A stretch of DNA of 55,359 nt, from assembly GCF_041261205.1 (NCBI RefSeq), contig NZ_JBGCCH010000042.1, positions 1 to 55,359 of the forward strand, in the 5' to 3' direction. Shown in pieces: positions 47,855-55,359 of this stretch (its first letter is position 1; each line of letters opens with the position of its first letter). The notes beneath the pieces were generated by a model, which saw only the letters and a program-made list of their open reading frames with translations, was not told the origin of the DNA and did no database searches. The DNA comes from Catenulispora sp. MAP5-51 (GTDB lineage Bacteria; Actinomycetota; Actinomycetes; Streptomycetales; Catenulisporaceae). Position numbers and translations under genes: made by a program.

Positions 47855-47883
47855 TTGACGGTGTGCGACATCACACCTAGTCT
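47855..47883 (+). promoter_or_regulatory. Promoter of the BNR-protein gene with internal palindrome
   Basis: TTGACG (47855-47860) and TAGTCT (47878-47883) are 17 bases apart. The spacer contains GTGTGCGACATCACAC (47861-47876), a perfect five-base inverted repeat, so a regulator bound there would block the promoter. It resembles sites of CRP-type regulators in its GTG/CAC ends, but the spacing differs from the classical one. Confidence 0.55.
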
Positions 47884-47968
47884 CCGCCCCGCGGTTCGGC
47901 ACTACTACGGGTCCCACTGGGAGTGTCGACGCCGTTCTCCGATCCGTCCGCCCCAACAGGGAGTCAAT

Positions 47969-50203
47969 GTGCGTCACCGCCCTCCACGCCCATTGCGCGC
48001 CAGACTGCTCGCCGTCATCTCGGCGGTCGGCCTGATGTTCCTCGGCACCGCGGCCCTGGGCACCCCCGCCTCGGCCGCGACGTCCATCACCAACGGAGGT
48101 TTCGAGGCCGGGAGCCTGTCCGGCTGGACCGGCACCGGCGTCACCTCGGTCACGACCACGAACCCGCACTCGGGGACGTACGCGGCGATGGTCGGCTCGA
48201 CCAGCCCGAGCAACACCTCCTCCATCGCGCAGTCCTTCACCGCGCCGGCGACCAGCCCCTCGCTGTCGTTCTGGTACGACGTGGTCTGCCCGGACACCGT
48301 CACCTACGACTGGGCCACCGCGACGCTGAAGGACACCACCGCCAACACCACGACCACGGTGCTGCCCAAGACGTGCGTGAACCCGTCCTCGGGGTGGAAG
48401 CAGGTCACGAAGACGCTGACCGCGAACCACAACTACACGCTGACGTTGACCAGCAAGGACGACGACTACGCGGGCGACCCGACGTACACGCTGTACGACG
48501 ACGTCACGTTGTCCGGCGGCGTTCCGAGCAACGACTTCTCGATCAGTGACAGCCCGGCCTCGGCGGCCGTGAACCCCGGCGCGTCGGCGACCTCGACGAT
48601 CTCCACCGCGGTCACCTCCGGCAGCGCGCAGAGTGTGACGCTGTCCGCCTCCGGTCTGCCCTCCGGCGCGTCCGCGTCGTTCTCGACCAACCCGGTCACC
48701 GCCGGCGGCTCCTCCACGCTGACGGTCGCCACCGCCTCCAGCACCCCGCCGGGCAGCTACCCGATCACGATCACCGGGACCGGAGCCTCGGCCACCCACA
48801 CGACCACGTTCACCCTGACGGTGAACGGGACCGGCCCGACGCTGCAAGAAGTGTCCACCGACCCGTTCACCGACACCGACGCCCAGCACGCCACCGAGGT
48901 GGAGCCCGACACCTACGCCTACGGGAACACGGTGGTCGCCGCCTTCCAGGTCGGCCGGGTCTACGGCGGCGGCGCCTCCGACATCGGCTGGGCCACCTCC
49001 ACCGACGGCGGCACCACCTGGCAGCACGGATACCTCAACGGGATCACCGTCAACCAGGGCGGCGGCGCCTATGCCCAGGTCTCCGACGCCTCGGTCGCCT
49101 ACGACCCGAAGCACAGCACCTGGATGATCGTCGGCCTGCCGGTCGACTCCTCCGGCAACGCCGTCGGCGTCACCGTCAACCGCTCCACCGACGGCGGCCT
49201 CACCTGGGGCTCGGCCACCCACGCGGTCGGCTTCGACGGCCAGGGCTACGACAAGCAGTGGGTCACCTGCGACACCACCTCGACCAGCCCCTACTACGGG
49301 AACTGCTACATCGAGGTCGACAACACCAGCACCGGCAACAGCGAGCTGATGTCCACCTCCACCGACGGCGGCCAGACCTGGGGCGCCGCCAAGCAGCCGT
49401 CCGGCAGCCCCACCGGCCTCGGCGGCCAGCCGGTGGTGCAGCCCAACGGCACCGTCATCGTGCCCTTCTCCACCAACGGCACCGCGATCGAGGCCTTCAC
49501 CTCCGCCAACGGCGGCTCCTCCTGGGGCGGCGTCAACACGATCTCCAGTGTCCAGGTGCACACCGCCAACGGCAGCCTGCGTGACGGCTCCGGCCTGCCC
49601 TCCGCCGAGATCGACGCCTCCGGCAAGGTCTACGTGGCCTGGCAGGACTGCCGCTTCCGCTCCGGCTGCCCCGGCAACGACATCGTGATGTCGACCTCCA
49701 CCAACGGCGCCACCTGGTCGGCCGTCACCCGCGTCCCGATCGACGCCACCACCTCCGGCACCGACCACTTCATCCCGGGCCTGGGCGTGGACCACACCAC
49801 CTCCGGCAGCACCGCCAAGCTCGGGCTGTACTACTACGCCTACTCCAACGCCAACTGCACCGTCTCCACCTGCCAGATGTCCGTGGGCTACATCTCCTCC
49901 GCCGACGGCGGCACCACCTGGAGCGCCGCGCAGACCGTGGCCGGGCCGATGACCATGGCCCAGATCGCCAACACCAGCCAGGGCTACATGGTCGGCGACT
50001 ACATCTCCTGCTCGGTCGTCAACGGCAAGGGCGTCGCCCTCGTCGCCGTCGGCAAGGCCCCCGCCAACGGCCAGGCCTTCGACGAGGGCATGTGGACCGT
50101 CGGCGGCGGCCTCGCGATGCGCGGAGGGCCGATCCGGGCCACCACCGGACCGGTCTACGCCGCGCCCCAGCATCCGAGGGCGCGCCGGCGCACAGGGCTC
50201 TGA
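47969..50203 (+). CDS. Secreted BNR/sialidase-like beta-propeller protein
   Basis: A 744-aa exported protein. The signal peptide is residues 1-34 (RPLRARLLAVISAVGLMFLGTAALGTPASA). Residues about 36-180 look like a jelly-roll carbohydrate-binding module (ITNGGFEAGSLSGWTGTGVTSV to YDDVTLSGG). About 185-285 is an Ig-like domain (DFSISDSPASAAVNPGASATSTIS). The C-terminal part has Asp-box/BNR turns: STDGGTTW, STDGGLTW, STDGGQTW, SANGGSSW, STNGATW and SADGGTTW, as in exo-sialidase-fold propellers. No Arg triad of sialidase was confirmed, so it may be a lectin or another glycosidase. GTG 47969 follows AGGGAG. Confidence 0.85.
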   Translation: MRHRPPRPLRARLLAVISAVGLMFLGTAALGTPASAATSITNGGFEAGSLSGWTGTGVTSVTTTNPHSGTYAAMVGSTSPSNTSSIAQSFTAPATSPSLSFWYDVVCPDTVTYDWATATLKDTTANTTTTVLPKTCVNPSSGWKQVTKTLTANHNYTLTLTSKDDDYAGDPTYTLYDDVTLSGGVPSNDFSISDSPASAAVNPGASATSTISTAVTSGSAQSVTLSASGLPSGASASFSTNPVTAGGSSTLTVATASSTPPGSYPITITGTGASATHTTTFTLTVNGTGPTLQEVSTDPFTDTDAQHATEVEPDTYAYGNTVVAAFQVGRVYGGGASDIGWATSTDGGTTWQHGYLNGITVNQGGGAYAQVSDASVAYDPKHSTWMIVGLPVDSSGNAVGVTVNRSTDGGLTWGSATHAVGFDGQGYDKQWVTCDTTSTSPYYGNCYIEVDNTSTGNSELMSTSTDGGQTWGAAKQPSGSPTGLGGQPVVQPNGTVIVPFSTNGTAIEAFTSANGGSSWGGVNTISSVQVHTANGSLRDGSGLPSAEIDASGKVYVAWQDCRFRSGCPGNDIVMSTSTNGATWSAVTRVPIDATTSGTDHFIPGLGVDHTTSGSTAKLGLYYYAYSNANCTVSTCQMSVGYISSADGGTTWSAAQTVAGPMTMAQIANTSQGYMVGDYISCSVVNGKGVALVAVGKAPANGQAFDEGMWTVGGGLAMRGGPIRATTGPVYAAPQHPRARRRTGL

Positions 50204-50221
50204 TGTAGAGCCCCTGTCCCG

Positions 50222-50281
50222 GCCCGCTCGCGCGGGCTGAGAGGCGGCCGTGTCCATCGCCAACCGCGATGGGCACGGCCG
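50222..50281. terminator. Tandem bidirectional hairpins
   Basis: GCCCGC-TCGC-GCGGGC (50222-50237) is followed by CGGCCGTGTCCATCGC (50245-50260) pairing with GCGATGGGCACGGCCG (50266-50281) with one GT pair. They separate the BNR gene from the convergent STAS gene. Confidence 0.8.
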
Positions 50282-50313
50282 TTGCCCGTGGAGGCCGGGA
50301 GGGGGCGCCGGCG

Positions 50314-50670
50314 CTACGAGTGCCGCGTCTCGGCGAGCAAGGCCTTGGCCTCGGCCATGGTGCCGAACACGGTGAAGCTCGACGCCAGCCCGGCCAGCCG
50401 CAGCACGCGCTCGACCGGCTCGGGGACCGCCGCCAGCATGAACCGGGCCTGGACTTGGCCCGCGACGCGGGAGGCGTGCACCAGGACCCGCAGGCCCAGC
50501 GAGTCGATGAAGGTGATGCCGGAGCAGTCCAGCAGCACCGTCGCGCCCGGTCTGAGGTGCGGTTCGATCTCGGCGCCCAGTCTCGCGGCGACCGCGAGGT
50601 CCACGTCGCCGACCGCCCAGACGACCGTCGGATCCCCGCCGGCATCGATGCTCCCGCAGAAGAATCCCAT
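50314..50670 (-). CDS. STAS-domain anti-sigma factor antagonist
   Basis: A 118-aa protein. It has GDVDLAVAARLGAEIEPHL, and the phosphorylatable Ser lies in LLDCSGITFIDSLGLRVLVHAS (near residue 57), as in SpoIIAA/RsbV. These bind anti-sigma kinases to free a sigma-B-like factor. ATG 50670 has GGAG upstream. It is divergent from the BrkB-like gene. The CsbD gene nearby suggests a general stress module; the kinase and sigma are not in this window. Confidence 0.88.
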   Translation of the reverse strand: MGFFCGSIDAGGDPTVVWAVGDVDLAVAARLGAEIEPHLRPGATVLLDCSGITFIDSLGLRVLVHASRVAGQVQARFMLAAVPEPVERVLRLAGLASSFTVFGTMAEAKALLAETRHS

Positions 50671-50912
50671 GGGCCCATCTTCTCCGGCCCGCGCGCGGGC
50701 GTGAACCCGGAACCGGCTCCGGGAAGGCCCGGAGGCCGGTGTGTTAACCCACATGGCGTACCTCGCGCGGTGCCGGCGGGGCCGGGCCGCGGACGGCCGT
50801 GACCTGGTCACCTGTTTAGTGGGGCCGATCAGCGGACACCCGGAGTGTCCGGAAAACGACCGCACGATCTCACGCGATCCCACACGGTCTCACTTCAGCG
50901 GGAAGGTGTCCC

Positions 50913-51938
50913 ATGCCGGATCTTCATCCGCTCTTGCGCAGGATCGACCGTTTCCAGCAGCGTCATCCGGCCCTGGCCTACCCGGTCGCGGTGTGGAAGA
51001 AGTTCAGCGATGACAGGGCCGGCTACCTGTGCGCCCTGCTCGCCTTCTTCGCCTTCGTCTCGCTGTTCCCGCTGCTGCTGGTCCTGGTGACGGTGCTGGG
51101 TTTGCTCCTGCACGGCAATCCGGACCTGCAACACCGGGTGCTGAACTCGGCGCTGGCCGACTTCCCGGTCATCGGGCAGCAGCTGAAGACGAACGTCAAC
51201 GGCATCGGCCGCAGCGGCGTCGGACTGGCCGTCGGCATCATCGGCTCGCTGCTGGGTGCCAGGGGCCTGGCGGACGCGACGCAGTACGCGCTGAACAAGC
51301 TCTGGGCCGTGCCCTACACGCGCCGGCCCGGCTTCCCGCACAACTGGCTGCGCAGCTACGGCATCATCGCGGTGCTGGGCCTGGGCGTGCTGGCCACGAC
51401 GTTCCTGTCCGGCATCGGCGCCTGGGGCGGCAACGGCGTGTTCGGCATCGGCGTCCAGGTGGCCTCGGTGATCTTGTCGCTGATCGTCAACATGAGCCTG
51501 TTCTGGCTGGCCTTCCACCTGGCGACGGCGAAAGAGGTCGGGTGGCGCGACCAGTGGCTGGCGGCGGCCCTGGCCGGCGTGGTGTGGCAGATCCTGCAGA
51601 TCACCGGCGGTTTGATCGTCGCGCACCAGCTGCGCAATTCCTCGTCGCTGTACGGCGTGTTCGGGGTCGTACTCGGCCTGATCGCCTGGCTGTACCTGCA
51701 GGCCAGGCTCACGGTGTACGCGGTGGAGGCCGATGTGGTCCGGGTCAGGAAGCTGTGGCCGCGCACCCTGTTCCCGCCGCCGTTGAACGACCAGGACGAG
51801 CGGGTCTATCGCTCCTATGCGGCGATGGAGCAGCGGGTCAAGCCGGAAACGGCGTCGGCGGACCCGTCCGAGGAATCGGTCCAGGAGCCGACCGGAGAAG
51901 TGGCCGAGAAGTCGTCCGCGACCGCGGATCGGGCCTGA
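50913..51938 (+). CDS. YihY/BrkB-family membrane protein
   Basis: A 341-aa integral membrane protein with about six helices. Family features: AGYLCALLAFFAFVSLFPLLLVLVTVLGLLL, the central ADATQYALNKLWAVPYTRRPGF, and IAWLYLQARLTVYAVEADVVRVRKLWPR. The tail (from about 300) is acidic and Ser/Thr-rich (ETASADPSEESVQEPTGEVAEK). It is often stress-linked; function remains unclear. AGCGGGAAGG precedes ATG 50913. Confidence 0.88.
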   Translation: MPDLHPLLRRIDRFQQRHPALAYPVAVWKKFSDDRAGYLCALLAFFAFVSLFPLLLVLVTVLGLLLHGNPDLQHRVLNSALADFPVIGQQLKTNVNGIGRSGVGLAVGIIGSLLGARGLADATQYALNKLWAVPYTRRPGFPHNWLRSYGIIAVLGLGVLATTFLSGIGAWGGNGVFGIGVQVASVILSLIVNMSLFWLAFHLATAKEVGWRDQWLAAALAGVVWQILQITGGLIVAHQLRNSSSLYGVFGVVLGLIAWLYLQARLTVYAVEADVVRVRKLWPRTLFPPPLNDQDERVYRSYAAMEQRVKPETASADPSEESVQEPTGEVAEKSSATADRA

Positions 51939-51964
51939 ACGACGGAGCCGCCGTGAAAACCGGA

Positions 51965-52007
51965 GCCGCCGGGGTGACTCCGGGAGAACCGGAGTCACCC
52001 CGGCGGC
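51965..52007. terminator. Bidirectional terminator with a perfect 19-bp stem
   Basis: The left arm 51965-51983 (GCCGCCGGGGTGACTCCGG) pairs without mismatch with 51989-52007 around the loop GAGAA. It lies between the convergent BrkB and CsbD genes. Confidence 0.88.
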
Positions 52008-52029
52008 GATTACCGGCCGGAATCCGTGA

Positions 52030-52326
52030 CTACTTGTTGAGCTTCTCGGAGATCCGCGCGGAGGCCTTGCTCAGTTTCGCCCGCATCGTCATGTGGTTGT
52101 TCTCCGTCGCCGAGCCGACGATTTCCTGAGTCCTGCCCTTGGCAGCCTTGCCCCTGTGCCTGAGCGCGGCCACACCCTTCTCCGCGGTGTGCCTGATCCG
52201 CGCCGTCACTCGTTCGGTCTTGCCCCGACGCACCATCCGCTTGTTGCCGACGGCCCGGCCGACGATTTCCTTGACCTTGCCCCTGGCCGTCCGTGCCGTG
52301 TGCTTTATCTTGCCCTGAGCTGTCAT
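52030..52326 (-). CDS. CsbD-family stress protein with two repeats
   Basis: A 98-aa, highly charged helical protein. Two CsbD-like units are present: GKIKHTARTARGKVKEIVGRAVGNKRMVRRGKTERVTARIRHT and GKAAKGRTQEIVGSATENNHMTMRAKLSKASARISEKL. The ribosome site GGAGGG precedes ATG 52326. CsbD genes are typical of the sigma-B general stress regulon. GCGGGTTATAAGGG lies about 35 bases upstream and resembles a sigma-B-type -10 region, but I rate it only as possible. Confidence 0.88.
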   Translation of the reverse strand: MTAQGKIKHTARTARGKVKEIVGRAVGNKRMVRRGKTERVTARIRHTAEKGVAALRHRGKAAKGRTQEIVGSATENNHMTMRAKLSKASARISEKLNK

Positions 52327-52373
52327 GGTCGTCCCTCCTATCTGGATATCCCTTATAACCCGCTCATCGCAAT

Positions 52374-53465
52374 TCACGCGTGACTTCCCGCGCCCAGAGT
52401 TCCGGTGCCCTGATCTTCAGTGTCCTGATCCCCAGCACCCAGACTCCCCGTGCCGCGCGAGGCCGCCACCCAGCGGTCGATCCGGGACCAGTTCTCCTCC
52501 AGCCAGGCGACCCGCGCCTCCTCCTCGTGCGGTATCTCCGACGCCGGCACGGTCCACCACGTGAACACCACCGGCAGGCGCAGGGGCAGCGCGCGCCACA
52601 TGTCCGCGGCCGACTGCACGTGCTCCAGCCCTGTGTGCGCCACGAAGAGCACGTCCGCTTCCGGGGCCGCCTCGATGGCGGCGAACAGGCCGTCGGGGTG
52701 GGGTGGCATCACGTGCTGGAGTTGCTCGGCGTGCGCGGCGGCCTTGGTCAGGCCGCGGCGGCGCAGGCGGCGGATGGCGTGCGTGCGGCGGCGGGGTGAG
52801 AAGTTGCCGCCCTCGGGGAAGATCAGCAGGGCGTCGTCGGGGTCCATGTGCTGGGCCAGGACGCCGATGCGGGCGGCGGTGGCGCCCTGGTCGCCGGGGT
52901 GCGGGTCGATGAAGGCGTGCGGGATGCGGCTGAGCAGCGTGTCGATCAGCGGGTCCCAGGACAGGGTCTGCTTCAGCACCACCCGGGGGAGACGGCTGTA
53001 GTCGGCGAGCAGGATCTGCGCCAGCAGGAACGCCCCGCCGACGCCGCCGTGGCGGCCGCAGACGATCAGCGGCCCGGCGGGCAGAGCCAGTGAATCAGGG
53101 TCCTGGTCGGACGGGCTCACGAGATTGACCTCGAGCCGTCCATAACGCCGCGCCGCCCCTCGCAGCGCGCTGAGCGACGACGTCAGCGACCGCACGCGCG
53201 AACGCCGATCCCGCCCGGCATCGCCGCCGACGACGAAGCGCACCCATCGCCCCGCCGCCAGAACCAGACCGACGATCTCAGTGGCCGAATACACCGCCGC
53301 GACCGCCACGACCCGCCGAAGCCGCCCGACACGCAGGTGCCACGGCGAGGTGAGCGCGGTGAAGACCGCGCACACGACCGCGACCGGCAGAACCACGGTC
53401 GTCGCGACCGCCAGCAGAAGCACACCCGCCACCCGGCGGCCGAAACCGCGCATCGTCCCGCTCAT
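52374..53465 (-). CDS. PlsC-like acyltransferase with an altered HX4D motif
   Basis: A 363-aa membrane-associated protein. Two to three hydrophobic segments occupy residues 10-75. The acyltransferase motifs are visible: CGRHGGVGGAFLLAQILL where H-x4-D is expected, and LIFPEGGNFSPRR in place of FPEGTRS. The Asp of HX4D is replaced by Gly. A Gly/Asp/Glu-rich repeat tail (GTGSLGAGDQDTEDQGTGTLGAG) ends the protein. ATG 53465 overlaps the patatin-like gene stop by ATGA. Related enzymes acylate lysophosphatidate; activity here is uncertain. Confidence 0.75.
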   Translation of the reverse strand: MSGTMRGFGRRVAGVLLLAVATTVVLPVAVVCAVFTALTSPWHLRVGRLRRVVAVAAVYSATEIVGLVLAAGRWVRFVVGGDAGRDRRSRVRSLTSSLSALRGAARRYGRLEVNLVSPSDQDPDSLALPAGPLIVCGRHGGVGGAFLLAQILLADYSRLPRVVLKQTLSWDPLIDTLLSRIPHAFIDPHPGDQGATAARIGVLAQHMDPDDALLIFPEGGNFSPRRRTHAIRRLRRRGLTKAAAHAEQLQHVMPPHPDGLFAAIEAAPEADVLFVAHTGLEHVQSAADMWRALPLRLPVVFTWWTVPASEIPHEEEARVAWLEENWSRIDRWVAASRGTGSLGAGDQDTEDQGTGTLGAGSHA

Positions 53466-54295
53466 GACGCGTGCTTCACAAGGTAGGTCGAGGAGGCCTG
53501 GTAAGCCCGCTCGATGCGCTCCTGGACCAGGCCCAGTCCCCGACGTCCGTACCGGGGCCGCAGGTCGGTGGACCCGCCCGGCGCGCCGGTGGGCAGCACG
53601 TGCACCTCGACGCCGGCCACCGGGTGGCTCAGCGCGTGCACCAGCCGGTGCCGCCGCGCGATCTCGAACGCGACCACGGCCACCTCCCGCGGCGTGCGCG
53701 GCGGACTCAGCGGCTGGTCGAGCCGCCCGACGTGCAGCACGTACACCGTCCCGGCGCCCGAGGCCAGCGCGCGGCCGACCGGGACGCTGTCCACCAGCCC
53801 GCCGTCCAGGAAGTGCTCGTCGCCCACCGGCACCGGCGGGAGCAGCCCCGGCACCGCCGAGGACGCCAGCACCGCCTGGACCAGCGGGCCGGAACTGAAC
53901 CAGTGCTCCGCGGCGCGCTCGATCGAGGCGGCGACGCATTCGAAGGGGACTTCCAGGTCCTCGATCCGCCGCGTCCCGAACTCGCGCTCCAGCAGTTCGC
54001 GCAGCGCCGCGTTGGAGAACAGGTGCGTCCGGCTGCGCAGCGCGGTCCCCATCTGGGCGAACAGGTTGTCCGCGAACACGCCGCGCTCCCGCAGCGAGAC
54101 CCACAAGTGCTCCAGCCGCGTCACGGCGTCCGGCCGCGGATCGGCGGCGACCGCCGCGCCGTTGAGCGCGCCGACGGAGGAGCCGAGGATCAGGTCCGGG
54201 CGGATATCCCGCTCTATCAGGGCCTTGAGCATGCCCACCTCGTAGGCCCCCAGGGGCCCGCCGCCGCCGAGTACGAACGCCACCGGTTTGGCCAT
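53462..54295 (-). CDS. Patatin-like phospholipase
   Basis: A 277-aa protein from ATG 54295 (AGGAGG twelve bases before). The oxyanion loop is FVLGGGGPLGAYEVGML (residues 7-23), the nucleophile elbow is GSSVG in LILGSSVGALNG, and the catalytic Asp is in FLDGGLVDSVPVG. All three patatin signatures are intact. It is coupled by ATGA to the PlsC-like gene, so a lipid de-acylation/re-acylation pair is likely. An earlier start at 54340 is less probable. Confidence 0.9.
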   Translation of the reverse strand: MAKPVAFVLGGGGPLGAYEVGMLKALIERDIRPDLILGSSVGALNGAAVAADPRPDAVTRLEHLWVSLRERGVFADNLFAQMGTALRSRTHLFSNAALRELLEREFGTRRIEDLEVPFECVAASIERAAEHWFSSGPLVQAVLASSAVPGLLPPVPVGDEHFLDGGLVDSVPVGRALASGAGTVYVLHVGRLDQPLSPPRTPREVAVVAFEIARRHRLVHALSHPVAGVEVHVLPTGAPGGSTDLRPRYGRRGLGLVQERIERAYQASSTYLVKHAS

Positions 54296-54467
54296 CACCA
54301 GCCAGCACCTCCTCCGATCTGGCCCGATGAGCAGGCCCACTGATCCGCCGCCGATCCGGCACGCGCCGGGGCGTCCGCGTACCCGCGCTGCGCGGAAGCA
54401 TGCGCGATCACGGCTGAGCCGCGATGATGGGAGTTCGGGGGCGTTTGCCCTCTAAAAGCGGGGTTAC

Positions 54468-55359
54468 ATGCCGCAGATCATGAGTGAGACACAGACAAAG
54501 CAACGGCGCGCACCCGACCCGAAGTGGTGGACCCTGACCGCGGTCTGCCTCGGCACCCTCATGCTCCTGCTGGACATCACGATCGTGAACGTCGCGCTGC
54601 CGCAGATCCAGAGCTCGCTGGGGGCCTCGTTCTCCGACGTGCAGTGGGTCGTGGACGCCTACGCGCTCACCCTGGCCGCGCTGCTGCTGACCACCGGCTC
54701 GCTCGCCGACCAGTACGGACGGCGCCGGCTGTACCTGATCGGCCTGGCGCTGTTCACCGGGGCCTCGGTCCTGTGCGGGGCGGCGCAGTCGCCGCTGATG
54801 CTGGAGTTGTCGCGCGGGGCGCAGGGGGTCGGCGGGGCGGCGATGTTCTCGGTGTCGCTGGCGCTGCTGGCCACGGCGTTCCGCGGCAAGGACCGGGGCG
54901 TGGCCTTCGGGATCTGGGGCGCGCTGACCGGGATCGCGGTGGCGGTCGGGCCGGTGGTCGGCGGGGTGCTGGTCTCCGGGCTGTCCTGGCGCTGGATCTT
55001 CTTCGTGAACGTGCCGGTCGGGATCGCGGCGATGGTGCTGACCGCGCTGAAGGTGGCCGAGTCGCGGGAGAAGCAGGCCCGGCGGCCGGACTGGGCCGGC
55101 TTCGTGACGTTCTCCGCCGCGTTGGCCGCGCTGGTGTACGGCCTCATCGAATCCGGCCGCGTCGGCTTCTCCGACTCCACAGTGATCGCCTGCTTCGCCG
55201 CCTCCGGGGTCCTGCTCGTCGCCTTCGTGGCCGTCGAGATGCGCAGCCGGCATCCGATGTTCGACCTGGGCCTGTTCCGGCTGCCCACGTTCGTCGGCGG
55301 CGACATCACGGCCTTCGCGATGTCGGCCGGGATGTTCTCGATGCTGCTGTACCTCGTGC
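54468..55359 (+). CDS. MFS multidrug exporter, DHA2 type (cut by window end)
   Basis: At least 297 residues are visible and the frame is still open at the end of the window. The head PKWWTLTAVCLGTLMLLLDITIVNVALPQIQ is the DHA2 signature, motif A is GSLADQYGRRRLYL, and motif C lies in GALTGIAVAVGPVVGGVL. Two possible starts are ATG 54468 and ATG 54480. No strong ribosome site is seen. It is divergent from the patatin-like gene. Confidence 0.9.
   Translation, partial: MPQIMSETQTKQRRAPDPKWWTLTAVCLGTLMLLLDITIVNVALPQIQSSLGASFSDVQWVVDAYALTLAALLLTTGSLADQYGRRRLYLIGLALFTGASVLCGAAQSPLMLELSRGAQGVGGAAMFSVSLALLATAFRGKDRGVAFGIWGALTGIAVAVGPVVGGVLVSGLSWRWIFFVNVPVGIAAMVLTALKVAESREKQARRPDWAGFVTFSAALAALVYGLIESGRVGFSDSTVIACFAASGVLLVAFVAVEMRSRHPMFDLGLFRLPTFVGGDITAFAMSAGMFSMLLYLV

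Noticed and set aside
47861-47876. A CRP site in the BNR promoter
   Set aside because: The inverted repeat GTGTG-N6-CACAC has inner spacing two bases shorter than the CRP consensus. I keep it only as an operator-like palindrome.
47684-50263. An 859-codon minus-strand frame opposite the BNR gene
   Set aside because: It is Gly/Val/Arg-rich without motifs, whereas the plus strand has a signal peptide and Asp-box repeats.
1-55359. CRISPR arrays, tRNA or rRNA genes
   Set aside because: No regularly spaced direct repeats with unique spacers and no tRNA-like cloverleaf or rRNA segments were noticed by eye.

Overview
The window is very GC-rich and has dense third-position GC, GTG starts, many TetR regulators, an AfsR/SARP regulator, a SigE-family sigma factor and secreted lectin-like proteins. 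All of this points to a filamentous actinomycete (Streptomyces or Catenulispora type), probably from an accessory chromosomal region. I assigned about 50 protein genes. No rRNA, tRNA or CRISPR array was seen. Large antisense open frames are GC artefacts and are left out.

Layout. 1-1600: tail of a transposase, then an MFS drug exporter whose promoter spacer is filled by a perfect palindrome. 1667-4083: an island of Roadblock/LC7-like proteins, a DUF4388 protein and a 58-aa protein, with chained ATGA overlaps but no GTPase. 4295-9709: a short Rossmann protein, a secreted SPOR/NAGPA protein and a 979-aa AfsR-type regulator. 9741-14550: three TetR genes, intact and broken alpha/beta hydrolases, and an MFS exporter; two of the TetR genes have recognisable shared operators. 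14619-15940: a decayed patch with GMC-oxidoreductase and enoyl-CoA hydratase remnants abutting a divergent ribosomal protein L11 paralogue. 16094-23590: extracellular proteins, including two neighbouring genes that each carry seven PLL-type beta-propeller repeats, a WGR/beta-propeller protein and a GH99-like enzyme with a bulb-lectin tail. 23785-26255: a VOC pseudogene and a flavin monooxygenase divergent from its TetR regulator across three operators. 26335-35705: an ArsR-like regulator and MFS pair, a class IV aminotransferase, a tautomerase and TetR pair, GAPDH, a GlxA-type regulator and a degenerate M48-like protein. 35933-39533: a SigE sigma factor next to a membrane-anchored MltG-like protein, then a leaderless MetE-like/AhpD-like operon. 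39635-45282: BlaI, a catalytically degraded serine recombinase, a sedolisin and a double Lrp regulator. 45460-50203: a quinone-reductase-like enzyme, a crcB-DUF190-crcB fluoride operon behind a variant fluoride riboswitch, and a secreted BNR/sialidase-like protein. 50314-55359: STAS, BrkB, CsbD, PlsC-like and patatin-like proteins, and a truncated-by-window MFS exporter.

Main themes. There are many regulator-target pairs with visible operators, strong bidirectional hairpin terminators between convergent genes, at least five truncated or frameshifted genes, and several proteins that keep their family fold but have lost catalytic residues (recombinase, M48-like, PlsC-like). The most unusual items are the L11 paralogue with an altered thiopeptide/rRNA-binding segment, the variant fluoride riboswitch, the Roadblock island and the sigma factor/MltG pair.
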